Of a stretch of 64,000 bases of DNA, positions 23,032 through 34,461 are shown piece after piece. The stretch's first letter is position 1; each line of letters opens with the position of its first letter. Source of the DNA: Rhexocercosporidium sp. MPI-PUGE-AT-0058 (Eukaryota > Ascomycota > Leotiomycetes > Helotiales); assembly GCA_020746875.1 (NCBI GenBank), contig JAGTJL010000005.1:434001-498000 (forward strand), in the 5' to 3' direction. Position numbers and translations under genes: made by a program. The notes under the pieces were generated by a model that was not told the origin of the DNA, made no database searches, and worked only from the letters and a program-made list of their open reading frames with translations.

Positions 23032-24521
23032 TGAGTTTTCATATGATTCCCGCCGCTTAGATTTTGAAATGAAAACATGATTTGTAGCACAAGATAGGTC
23101 CATAGCCAAGTTTGCAATGCTTCGTTGACATATTCCTCAATTTTGCATTAACGCGAGGGTTCAAACCAAAGAGGCGAGTTTTTGCAATCACAATAAAATT
23201 TTAAGATATTTATAGGCTCATTGATATGGATTCATCTGCATTTTTGAACTCGAAATTTGGCTCATGAATCTCGCTGAAGCCCACGAGCTCAACTCAATTC
23301 CGCGGCATATTTTCAACACCGCCGTCTGTATCTAGCCGCGTAAGCAATTCCCCATCATCTATAAGTTTACTTTCAGCTATTGCAGGTGTTCTCGTATGGA
23401 ACTTTGCTGCATTTCATACCGGTCTTTAGTGTTTAATATGTCTTGCTCAAGAAAATTACGGAGTCTTGTTGATATGCGATCACAATGGAGATCACTGGGT
23501 ATGAATCCGGCTATGCGTACATTTACGTATCACGATTTACTCGGGACCTTTGGTATTGTGTTTTGAAGATTCAATTTTAAGAGTAGATGCTGGGAGATAC
23601 GAGTTTTTCTTTTTCTGCGGGTTTCTTGATGCCGGTGAGGTTGTCTTTTCGCTTAATGTGGTGTTTTGTTTGTTTACTTCCGGAAATTTCTCTGTTGCGC
23701 TCAAATTGGCCAGGTATAGAGAAGGTGGGGGGGGGGGGGGGGGGGGTATTTAGTAAGTAGGGGTTTTAACTGAATATAACAAGAGTCAAATTGAGAAGAG
23801 AAATTAGGGCCTTCTAACAAGCAGACTCAGGAGGTGTTCCAAAGATCTCAGAAATACAGTAGCAACAAAACCTGATGATATCTCGGGGTATCACCGACAA
23901 CGCTTTTACGCACAAATACACCCATCTGAAGCCAAATTCTCTGTGTACCTGGAAGCATTTATTTGCACTCTCCATGAGAATTTAGGGAAGTTGACATCTT
24001 TCTTGACCGTCGCAGGAAAACATTCCTCCTCATACTGAAACTAGAACCCTTAGCAATACTGAATATGTTAAGTTCTCGAGAGTTTGGGCTGCTCTCTGGT
24101 GAGGTTTTTTTTAGAAGCAAATGGTCTTTCACTGCTAGCATGTTGTTCAGCTTGACAACAGAAACGAAAGTCCAAATATTTCATTCGCTTCCTGCTCCCT
24201 CGTACGCGGGAGAACAGCCGAATGGCCAAGAGGTATAGTGTCAAGGAGAGTAAATTTCTCCACTATTATTGCTCTGTTCTTCACTACTTCTACGTTGGAC
24301 TTTGGACGTCCGATCGAATTTACTAGAATGAACATCTTTAGAGTCACGTGCCACCGTTACCCCACTAAAGTAGGCATCTCCAGAAACATCCCACCAAGAC
24401 AGCGCATCTCCGGCACCTAACCCAGCAAACCACTCAATTGAAGCTCCAAAGTACCTCTTAGACCTTCCAACCTCTTGATACAAGTATCAAATCCACCGGG
24501 AAGATCTGCGAACCTTCCGAG
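23032..24521. other. Intergenic, promoter side of the epimerase gene
   Basis: No supported gene. Contains the poly-G run at 23727-23746 and a CACGTG E-box at 24345-24350, about 170 bp before the epimerase ATG. A stretch near 24216-24240 superficially resembles a tRNA D-arm but has no matching T-arm. Confidence 0.5.
23727..23746. repeat. Poly-G tract
   Basis: Run of 20 G in intergenic DNA; length may be inexact. Confidence 0.9.
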
Positions 24522-25449
24522 ATGTCTCCAGCTGCAATCATCGCGCCATCCATCCTGTCCGCGGATTTCGCGGACCTGGGTGAAGAATGCTCGAATACAA
24601 TTGCTCGCGGGGCAGACTGGCTGCATGTTGGTGGGTAATCTTTATAATTGGACACAGAGATGTCTCTTCTGACAGGAGTATAGATATCATGGACGGTCAC
24701 TTTGTTCCAAACATTACATTTGGAGCTCCTGTTGTCACCAAGATCCGAAGCCATGTTGATCGACCAACAGCAAAGCATGGAAAGGGAACATTTGACTGCC
24801 ATATGATGATTGCAGAGGTACATCTACTGCCCAAACCCGGTAAGAAACTTGCAGACTGACGCAGTTATCTGCAGCCAAAGAAATGGGTCAAGGAATTCCA
24901 GAACGCTGGATGTGATCTGTATTGTTTCCACTACGAAGCCGCAATCAACAGCACCGCAGCCGAGAGTCCCGAATCTACGAGCGACCTGAAGACGAGTCCA
25001 AAGGAGTTGATCAGATACATACACGATTTGGGAATGCTGGCAGGTATTGCGATCAAACCGGATACCCCCGTAGATGTGCTATGGGATATCCTGGAGTCCA
25101 AGGATGTGCAGGAGGTTCCCGATGTATGCGGTCTTGTAGCGGACTCCGAAAGTGGATAGTGGCTGACTAGTTACAGATGGTCCTTGTCATGACAGTTCAT
25201 CCTGGTTTCGGTGGACAGAAGTTTATGGCGTCAGAATTACCGAAAGTTACAGAATTGCGCAAACGTTATCCAGAATTGAATATTGAGGTGGACGGTGGAC
25301 TGGGCCCCGGAACGATTGACCAGGCTGCTAATGCTGGTGCCAATGTCATTGTTGCTGGAAGTGCTGTGTTTGGAGCAAAGGACCCGGCTGAGGTTATTGC
25401 GAAGTTGAGAGAGGCTGTTGATAAGAGAAGAAGCAAGCAGTCTTTGTGA
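24522..25449 (+). CDS. rpe1: Ribulose-phosphate 3-epimerase
   Basis: Four exons, 24522-24630, 24684-24817, 24875-25123 and 25177-25449, 254 aa. The enzyme interconverts D-ribulose 5-phosphate and D-xylulose 5-phosphate in the pentose phosphate pathway in the cytosol. Family signatures are all present: [15 protein letters not shown] at the N-terminus, [12 protein letters not shown] (metal His and Asp), CHMM (second metal His), the flexible loop [13 protein letters not shown], and VDGGLGPGT (fourth ligand/catalytic Asp) followed by the phosphate-binding AGSAVFG. The first intron uses the acceptor at 24683, which restores HVD-IMDGHF. An insertion of about 15 residues ([16 protein letters not shown]) compared with bacterial Rpe explains the extra length. 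Every catalytic residue is intact. Confidence 0.96.
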
Positions 25450-26217
25450 GACAAGGCTATGATTAGAACGAGCTACGCAAGGTACGAAGGATGATTTATG
25501 AGCTACGAAAGGTTGTCAGAAACAAGTAGTGATCAGCAAGCCGGGAAACTTTGGGTATGAGTACCCTGCCGGCCTGTCAAGCCGAAGCGTGATTTGACTA
25601 GGTATGGAATAATTCCGAACAGAGATACCGATTTTGCATCCCGAAAATATTCTCAAGCCAAGAGAGAATATCATTATGTGATATCTCAGCAGAATGATTT
25701 ACAGATTTTCTTTCTTACGCCGACCCTACAGCGAGACAAGCACCCCCCGCACCTGAGCTACAGACGGCTTCTGAAGAAGGGAATTGATTCTGGACCGAAC
25801 TGACTCTTTCTGATTTTCCATCGAGGCCCGTCGGCCAGTCTCCCACTAATACCAGAATCTTCATTGGTCATTTCCATAAGCCAATGCCCCCTTAGTTGGA
25901 CCCTCGGATCTGGGGAGTTGCTTGCAGGTGGCTGGCTCGCCCGGATGGCCGTCATGCTGCGGGGTGAGCTACTGTGCAACTCTCAATTCGACGGCCGGCG
26001 AATGGACCCGGCAATGTTTGGAACAACTATAAGTCAAACTCGATTGCCGTCGTATTTTGACTTTCTCATGTTGAGGTGATATCTCTTTCCATTTCTATCC
26101 AGCTTCTCTTCTTTTTCATACCTATGAGGTGAAGTGAAACAAGAATCTCATCGAGCCAGTCTAGACCTTCATCCCTGTAGCCGAATCACGATCTGAGGCG
26201 AAGACGGCACCTCCAAA
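25450..26217. other. Intergenic between rpe1 and the CYP53 gene
   Basis: 3' flank of the epimerase and promoter/leader of the P450. No further feature supported. Confidence 0.5.
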
Positions 26218-27803
26218 ATGACTATCGCCGACCTCATCCTCACTCCCTACGCCATTCCCGTTGCACTGGTGCTTTTCTGGCTGGTGCCATACCTCACATC
26301 CAACACGGAACTGCGAAATATCCCTGGACCATTCGCGGCAAAGTTCTCGAATCTGTGGCTCTTGCTGCAAGCTCGGCAGGGAAAGCGGTATTTGAGCGTC
26401 AACGAAGCGCATGCGAAGTATGGAAAGCTGGTCAGGATCCAGCCGGATCATGTCAGTGTTGCAGATGAGTCTGCGATCCAGGAGATCTACGGACATGGGA
26501 ATGGGTTCTTGAAGTCGTAAGTTGGGAGCTGTGTGCTTTGTGCTATTTTTAAAATATTGGAGGCTGATGATATTACCGTAGAGAGTTCTACGATGCCTTC
26601 GTATCCATTCAACGAGGGCTTTTCAATACCAGAGACCGAGCAGAGCATACCCGCAAGAGGAAAACAATCTCGCACACCTTCTCCACTAAGAGCATCGGCC
26701 AATTCGAAAGATACATGCACCAAAACCTCGAGCTCTTCGTCCAGCAATGGGATAAATTGGCTAGCAATGCCCACGGCGGCTATGCGAAGATCGATTGTCT
26801 ACACTGGTATAACTACCTCGCGTTTGATATGATTGGAGATTTGGCATTTGGTCAACCGTTCGGCATGCTGGAGAAGGGAAAAGATATGACGGAGATCAGA
26901 AAGACACCAGATGCGCCAATTTCGTACGCCCCCGCCGTCGAAGTACTGAACCGTCGAGGTGAGGTCTCCGGAACACTTGGGTGTCTCCCACAACTCAAGC
27001 CATACGCAAAGTACCTCCCCGATCCATTCTTCAGCCAGGGTCTTGCCGCCGTGGAGAACTTGGCCGGTATTGCCGTCGCTCGGGTCAGTCAGCGACTCGA
27101 GGGAAAGCAAGATAACGAGCGAGTCGACCTCCTAGCCAGACTGATGGAAGGTAAAGACGAGAATGGAGAGAAACTAGGTCGAGCAGAACTCACAGCCGAA
27201 GCACTCACCCAGCTCATTGCTGGCTCAGACACCACATCCAACACGTCCTGCGCCATCCTCTACTGGGTACTCGCCACTCCTGGCGTCCTGGAGAAACTTC
27301 GCAAGGAGCTCGATAAAACCATTCCCGATTCTATGGAGGTACCAACCTTCGAACTCGTCAAAGATCTGAAATACATGCAGAACGTCATCAACGAAACCCT
27401 TCGCATCCACTCGACCTCCTCCCTCGGCCTCCCACGTGTCGTTCCCCCTGGAGCAGGTGTCGAAATCTTCGGCCAGCATTTCCCGCCCTACACCGTCCTC
27501 TCCGTCCCAGCTTACACGATACATCACTCGAAAGAGATCTGGGGCTCGAACGCTGATGAGTTTGTGCCTGATCGCTGGGACAACTTGACCGAGAGGCAGA
27601 AGAACGGGTTCATCCCTTTCAGCTATGGACCGCGATCGTGTGTGGGTCGGAATGTGGCTGAGATGGAGCTGGCGCTTATTGTGGCGACTACGTTTAGGAG
27701 ATATGATTTTGAGTTGTATCAGAAGAAGTTGGAGACGAGGGAGGGGTTCTTGAGGAAGCCTTTGGAGTGTATGGTGGGGATTAAGAAGAGGAAGAACGTC
27801 TAG
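26218..27803 (+). CDS. bphA: Cytochrome P450, CYP53 (benzoate 4-hydroxylase) family
   Basis: Two exons, 26218-26516 and 26582-27803, 506 aa. An N-terminal membrane anchor (about residues 3-25) precedes a Pro hinge (NIPGPF). Later come the I-helix AGSDTTSNT (about 312), the ExxR motif ETLR, and the heme loop FSYGPRSCVGRNVAEMEL with the axial Cys at about 453. The stretch AVEVLNRRGEVSGTLGCLPQLKPYAKYLPDPFF is the part that most points to the CYP53 family, whose known members para-hydroxylate benzoate in the endoplasmic reticulum. 4-Hydroxybenzoate then feeds the beta-ketoadipate route. In fungi this also detoxifies plant benzoate derivatives. The intron restores SEFYDAF in frame. No other benzoate-catabolic gene lies next to it. 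Confidence 0.9.
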
Positions 27804-28440
27804 CAGGGAGGGGATTGGCCGTCAGTCGGTTGTTGGTTGTCCATGAGATTGTAGATGTGTTATGGGCGGGTGGATAGTGGATAGGAGGGCCAATTTTGTA
27901 TATAGGACTCTACTTTTGGTTTCAATGTATGCATGAATTCTAACTATACCAAACTAGGCCCGCTTTGCAGTATCTGCGCCAGTGTTAAGGTGAGTTCCAT
28001 CCCATACAGATTTTTGGTCTAGACAGTCCCGTGAATGGCCGACAGGCTAGTTTCATGTCCTGAAAACTGCAGAATCAAAGTTAAGTAGTGGCCGTAGAAA
28101 TCTCGCTTGCTTTTGGGTGATGTCTTGGCGCTAAAGTAAACAAACTCGCCTACATGGGTGTGTTGTCTATCTCAGGGAGGAGCCAGCTGTTCCAGTATCG
28201 TCCGGTGTGCGCAAGATCTGAGATCTAGATTTAAATTCCATGTTGTTCCTCTATTAATTTCCATGCGCCATTAATGTGTATCCTTTTAGCCAGATGCAAG
28301 CCATGGACACTCCAGAAAGCTTACAAAAACAATCCCAAGGGGGACCATCCTTCTCACAATGATGCCTCCGGGCCTCCCTCTCGCCCAAACCACTAGCTAG
28401 GCTTTAGCACCAGCTAATAATGTTTGTTGCAATCCTCCTG
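27804..28440. other. Convergent 3' region
   Basis: Lies between the ends of the plus-strand CYP53 gene and the minus-strand Cys-rich gene. No feature seen. Confidence 0.5.
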
Positions 28441-29193
28441 TCAAATGAAAACATTCCAATTCTCTTTATCCCACGCCTGGCCCGCGACTTCCACACCACC
28501 ATTCCCATTTGTCGTCTGACATTTATCCATAATAGCACGCGCATACTGAGCAAGGTAGGGACAGCCCTGGCTGATTGACTTCTTGTTCTGCTTAATCGTT
28601 AACATATTAAGCCCTGTATCATTCCTCGCCTTGTTTTCTTCTGTAAAGCGTAACTTACGTTGTTGCAGAAGTAGACGGCGGCATGGTCAACACAACCGAT
28701 GCGCTCACAGTGCGAGGCCTTGACGGAACAGTACTTTTTGGAACTCCAGAGGGCATCGACGGCGATCTTCACTGTGTTGAGAGAAGCGGGTTTCCAGGGT
28801 TGGCCGGTGGCTTGGAGGCAGTTGACGTCGGTCCTTTCACGCTGAGTAGCAGTCAGCCTTCTTTGTTGTAGCTTTAATTTCCGATTCATGTTTCAGCGTA
28901 GTCCGAATTAACTTACCTTGTCTAATTGCCGGACGCTGGACTCTCATCCTTGGCAAATTTGTTTGACATATCGATATCTTTGGCAGCTAAGCTGTAGACT
29001 GAGTGTTCGGGGGTTGAGCTGACGGTGGTCTTGAGCGTCCGAGCATGATTCCGAGAGTGAGTCTCTAGAACAGCAGTATCTGTACCGGCAGTGAGGTAAG
29101 CGCCTGTGGAGGGAAGAGATAGCCCTGTCTCGGATTGAACAAAATTGTGATAGCAAGGTGTAGTAGTGTATTGAAGTAGCATTTGAGCTTCAT
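28441..29193 (-). CDS. Cys-rich small secreted-type protein, 5' exon unresolved
   Basis: Two exons are clear: 28841-28659 (61 codons, acceptor CTACTCAG) and 28590-28441 (50 codons with stop). They give a compact domain of about 110 aa with seven cysteines: VNCLQ, YCSV, SHCER, GCVDH, FCNN, GCPYL and DKCQ. The pattern 'C...Y-x-CNN...C..LA.YA..I.DKC' recurs in many fungal small secreted proteins. The residues read immediately before are KRERTDVNC if the GTAAGT donor next to 28919 is used. The signal exon probably starts at ATG 29193 (MKLKCYFNTLLHLAITILF), but joining it to the domain meets an in-frame TGA near 28950 unless another intron ends at about 28948. The gene is therefore either multi-exon with a 5' exon I cannot place, or broken at its 5' end. 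It may be an effector or wall protein; function is not known. Confidence 0.65.
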
Positions 29194-30685
29194 GTTAAAG
29201 CAGCTAGTTGGAAGAATGAAGTTTGAAGAACGAAAGAAACACGAGTCTTAGAGTTATGCAGAGCAAGAAGAAGTGTAGAAAGAAGAAAAATGTATTTCGG
29301 ATCGCAGAATATAGCGCTCAATGTTAGTGCAGGACGGCGAATGTACTGTTTTTTACTAAATTTAATTACCTTTCTCGTGAACCATTTATCTAGCAAAGCC
29401 TGGTTATGTCAATATGCACAGTCATTGGACATGTGAGCGCCCTCAATTCTTGCTGGGACACCTGAAACCCAATAATCATTCCCTTAACAATAATCTACCG
29501 ACCGCATATCAATATTCTGAACAAGTCATTCATAAAATTCGCCCCCTTAGCCGAACAGAGAAGCAAAGAGGCCTACCTGGGCAGTAGAGGTACTCCGATG
29601 GAGCAACTACATTAAGCGAGGTGACGAATCAAGGGGTGAAAATAGCAGAGACTTATACCTGCCTTCGCTCTTCTCGAACTCACTTCAAAAAGGAATCAGG
29701 ATCTAAAATCTAGGATAAGAAACGAGAATGATAGAAAGATGCAACTCCTCAGCATCATCCTCGTCTGACCCAATCTCCGCGTTATCCCATCCACCATCTC
29801 ACCACGGCATACTCCTCAATCTCAGACCACCCTGCGTATCAAAACCATATGGTCATTATATATGCATCTCTACCAACTCAACCATGATGTCGTCAAAATG
29901 GTATCTTCGATGCAGTACGAATTCTTTTCGCTCTTCCACCATTAACGATACTTAACCGCATCTTGTCTACTTTCATGGGCGCCCTGGAGATCTTCGTGTG
30001 GGTGCCGATTGTGGTGGGTCTGCTCGTGTACTGGAAATTCTCGGCTTGCATGGCGACGGGTGAGAGGTAGAATTAGGGAGGATGTAGAAGGAAAGATTTG
30101 AGGTTTCAAGTAGGTGGGAGTCATTCTTTGGAGAGACTGGGAACTTGCGAAAGAACTTGTATCGCAAACTGGGACATCAGTCTCCTAGAGTGTCATCTTG
30201 AAAACCGCGAGGTCTCAAGCGATAGATCTTGGAGAAGAAGCTTGTCTGTCGAATTTGGATATCTCAGGTCCGTTACAACAAGGAACTTCAAACCCCTCGG
30301 GCAAGTCACGGATCTGGTAGACCAAGCAAGGCACATTAGGTTTTCAGAATTTTCAATGACTCATACGAGTTAAACGTTGTGCTCATTCGTGATATCTTAA
30401 CTTCATTTGTAAGCCAGATTGAGCTTTCCACTTGGGCCCACTTCTTGTGTACTTCGCTGTGCTTCGGTCGGTGCATTATTCATCACGGCCTCGAAACGAT
30501 ACACAACGTGCCCACAGTCTTGGGTTGAGGTTCTAATAATGAAAAGATAGTGTGTTGAGTTGCCGTAACTTAGATAATTGCCGCGTCCCATGGAGTTGTA
30601 AAACCATACATAGTACCTTGTGAGCACCTAATTGAATGTCATTAAATGCACATAGAATCATGACTAGGATAACCAACCAAGAGTA
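29194..30685. other. Intergenic, nothing firmly supported
   Basis: Several short frames on both strands. A 31-residue plus-strand frame at 29975-30070 (MGALEIFVWVPIVVGLLVYW...) would form a membrane helix but is too short to accept. No repeats or RNA genes recognised. Confidence 0.4.
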
Positions 30686-33600
30686 TCACAAAATGAACAT
30701 GGCGGGGAAGCGTGGAACGCGCGGATTGAGTATCTCTTCCTCCTCAGAATCAAAATCATCACTTCTAGATTCCATCTCCCCATCTCCAATAGCAGTAATC
30801 ACTGACTTGTCAGATCCATCAGAGTCGTTGTCCGGAGGTATGAAACTTCTATCCACTGATTCATGACTGGTGATATCTCTTAGATTCCAGTATTCGCTTG
30901 GCCTTTCATTGGACGAAGCGGAACCGGTCTCAGAGTCTACAAGGTCTTCTCGCGAAGCATCAGACTGTTTGAAGCCACTGTCTTGCAAAAGATCTTTCTC
31001 TTCGGACTCTTCATTTTGGAATCCATGAGTCACTCCGACCCCCGATATTTCACTGCTTGTACTGTGTTGAGAGTCCGAGTCAGAATCGTTTGCGTCTTCC
31101 GACTTGGAGAACTTCTTATCCACTGGCCAGTCCCACGATCTTTGACAGATGCACTGCCAGCAAATTTTGCCCGGGGGTAAGATCACTATTCGGTGTCCCT
31201 TCTGTAATCCCACACAAGCTGCCGCCAATCTCCCAAGCCAATTGTTGTGAGCTCGCACAACTCCGACATTAGTCACCCCGATGTCCTCAGGTAAATCTAA
31301 AATCTCATCCCAGTTATCTAGAGACGTCAAGCGGGTTGGTAGTAGACACGTAGTATGATGGCAGTGCCCACAAGGCAACGCTCGTCTCAGCAGCAAGCTG
31401 TCGTGTTCGAATAGTGCTAGTACGTCGATATCCGCAAGCCAACCTCCCTTGTCATGGACCGATACTAGTGTTTCCACCAGAGAGATATCCTTGTCAATAG
31501 CGCCCCTCGATCGTTTGTCCATTGGCAGTTCGAACTCTGTGAATGAGAGATGCAGAGATGTTGTCTCAAAGTTGTCTTTAGACTGAAGGTCAAACTCATC
31601 GTGTGAAATGCGCTTCCAAGCATTCAGCTCGGAAGAACGAATACGAGGAGTAGGTGGGGAGACCATTAATGCCATGCCCGTCCGCCCAACATTGCCAATT
31701 ATCATCGCAATCTCATCTCGATGAGACAGCTCGTACGGATCCAAAAGCAATGTTTTAGAAGCGTATATCGTGTTGCGCACAGCAATACCCATGACATCTT
31801 TCAAATCTTCAGGTCTGAGGTTATGTGATCCAGACTCGAACATGGCAATACAGCTCAGCATACTTGTACGATCGAGCGATGCAGTTCTATGCTGCATGAA
31901 AGTTTCCCTCATCGTCTTCGATTCTGGTACCCAGGCTGCAGCATAAACTGGCTGCAATATGATGTCGATAGCGACGGTTGCTCCTGGTAATTGACTCCGG
32001 TACAGTTCTGTTACAAGACTTAGTGCTATCAAGGATCGCATGAAGTTGTCAAGATTTTTGACGTGGACGTGCAAGCAAGGCTTAAACAAGGGAAAGGCCA
32101 ATCTGCGAACGTACGTGAGGTCGACTATGTAGCGGAGCAGACTCTCTGGCAATACGGTTTCTCTCAATGCTTTTGTTGTCGTAGCAATGTTCGACATACT
32201 TGCAGAAGAGTTTCTCAAGATGGATCCAGCTATCCTCTGTACATAGCGGGGGGGATAACCTTTGGAGCCTCGCTTAAAGGTAGTGCAAAACAACACTGTG
32301 TCTTTCACTTCACCGACGATAGCGTTGAATACAGTGCTGTCCTCTTCGATTCTGGGGGGAGGTGGCGAGTTGCCTCTGTTGCTGTCTTCCCCCCTGATAG
32401 TTTCCTCTTCTAATCTGACAGAAGGTTCGAGATAGCAACCGCACAGTCTTGGTATCTCTACTGGAGGGGTTGACAGTGTCTTTTGTGCTTCCCTAGTCCA
32501 TGTGTGTCGTATTAAATAATTGTTTATTCTGTTTCCGTCGTATTTGAGTTTGATTAAGCGATACATATGATCGCCCCAGTAGTATGAGCTCACACCATCT
32601 TCTGCATTGATTGCAAGAAATGACCCTCTGCGTATATAATGGTACACCTCGTCTTCAATTAGATTGGAACATGCCAACATCAGGCTAGGACGACAGCTGC
32701 TACAAGGGGCGGAGCAGTTTGCCGAACAACGTGCAACCGAAGACCGGTCATGGCATAGTGGTGTACAGATCGTGCCTCTGAAAAGGCATTCGCAATCCAC
32801 TGAAGATTCGCAGCTTCGCTGGGCGTGATGGCAGGTACATCCTCGAAAGGTGTCTTCATAAGTGGTTTCAACCCACCTTTGATGCAAGGAGTGTGAATGA
32901 AGCTGAGAGCACCCCCTGTGCTTTACTGCTGTAGCGTACTCGTAGCAATGATTAGATCCTTGTCTTATAATACGAATGATGGATCGGCCTGGATGAAGAT
33001 TCATTTGTTCGGCAATAGATCTCATCATGACGACTTTTTCATTCTGTTTTGATGCCTGAGAAGTCGAAAGCAGCTCCAAATTGAAATCAACGCACAGTCC
33101 AAAGGCAGGCGGAGGATGGAACTTGGCTTCTGCTAAGAACTTGTCGCCGCGTCGACGACCGAGGTAGATAAGGGACAAAGCAAGATCGCGATCGACATCT
33201 GCCGGGCCTAATGCCCTTGTCGCTGCTTTGCAAAGCATAGAGATCCAGCTGCTAGAAGAAATAATGTGACGAGACATGTGAGATTCTCTGTACTTTTCAC
33301 TGGCTCTGGCCCGTTGCAGGCAGTCCCACAATGCCACAAAGAACTCCGCAGCAGCTTCGATGTCTTTTCCCAAGACCCCCATCCAGAGAGTACCGAGCCG
33401 AGTGCCACCAGATGCAATTCATCTAGGCTTAGGCGTGACGTTCCTTGACCAAGCGAAGTATCGACTATCACTGGATCTCCATAGTACCGAAGGTGAGAAA
33501 GGGCTAGAGACCAGTAAACACCATCACCAGTAACAGGGGACCGATTCTGCAAGCCAATCGTCAATGAGCCTCCTGGGATTAACGATGTATCTGAAAACTT

Positions 33601-34461
33601 GATGTTCGAAACCTTGTCTCCGAATACAAGTAAGTCGGGATAGAGATGCCATGCAGATAAGCCCAGCAGTATTGCTCCTTTGGACACACTTTGAGGCTGA
33701 CCGCTGGCAAGCTTCTCAACAGCTTTCATGGACTCCTGCCAAGCTCCAATCACATTATCGTAAGCGTTTTGATCACGATTGACCGGTAGTGAAATGTTCT
33801 TCAGTATGAGCATCAGTTGCTTTTGTTGAAATTGTTTTGCATCATCCGCTACCTGAAGCCACGCTCGAGCACTGGCATCCCATTGTGCCAATTCCGCACG
33901 AGTGACACCTTGCTTCGCGGCTACCAACCCTCCAAGAGAAGTATTGTAGGCATCTGACGAGGCTTTAGACATCACAAGTCTAACTCTTTCTTCCACAATC
34001 TCGACCCAAATCGAGGTAGCTTCAGGACCAGTCCAGGTGCGAGCAAGCATGCATGCCAGAAGGTGGACTCCGATTGCGGCAGGACCAGAAGTTGCAGCCG
34101 CCCATATGGATGTCGCGTCGGCTCCCACATATGCGGCAAAAGCTCCATGTTTGTGATCTCCTTTGGGATTAACGGCTTCTGTCTTGGATATCTCAGACGC
34201 TCGTATGCCATAAGATTTTATTAGCTGGGGAGTTGCTGGCAGTATCTGCTCAAACAAGGCTCCAAGTTTCCTTGCTGTCCTATGAAGATGCCCATCCTCA
34301 GCATCTGCGCGTCTCTGTGGAGTGAGATTCGCCCCTAAGCTCATGAACTCCTTTGGTGCTTCAACCTTGATGATCGAAAAGTCGAGGTTGAAATTCGCTA
34401 GAGCAAGAGTGTTTTCGATTGTACCAGAGGCAAATGATGTGTTAATTTTTCCGATAGACAT
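30686..34461 (-). CDS. Very large fungal protein of unknown function with CXC-like cysteine cluster; one-base frameshift
   Basis: From ATG 34461 (MSIGKINTSF) about 360 codons run to roughly 33380, then the frame shifts and about 898 codons continue to 30686, for a total of about 1258 aa. At the junction the first frame reads VALGSVLSGWG and the second continues VLGKDIEAAAEFFVALWDCL. One additional base in the five-C run at 33376-33380 would fuse them smoothly. The N-terminal 350 residues contain motifs such as IIKVEAPKEFMSLG, LHRTARKLGALFE and GPAAIGVHLLACMLARTW, which I associate with a family of large uncharacterised proteins common in filamentous ascomycetes. At about residues 538-590 lies a dense cluster (CTC-x6-C-x5-CEC-x6-C-x3-C...C-x3-C-x3-C-x2-C) resembling CXC/tesmin zinc clusters. 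The last 170 residues are acidic and Ser-rich. No signal peptide. Function unknown; whether the shift is a sequencing error is open. Confidence 0.75.

Noticed and set aside
23727..23746. Poly-G tract as a telomere or chromosome-end signal
   Set aside because: No TTAGGG-type repeats; simply a homopolymer.
24205..24290. Segment resembling the D-arm of a Leu/Ser tRNA (GAATGGCCAAGAGGT)
   Set aside because: No matching T-arm, acceptor stem or anticodon stem follows.
29975..30070. 31-residue plus-strand micro-ORF with a membrane helix
   Set aside because: Too short, no flanking exon or conserved context to support it.
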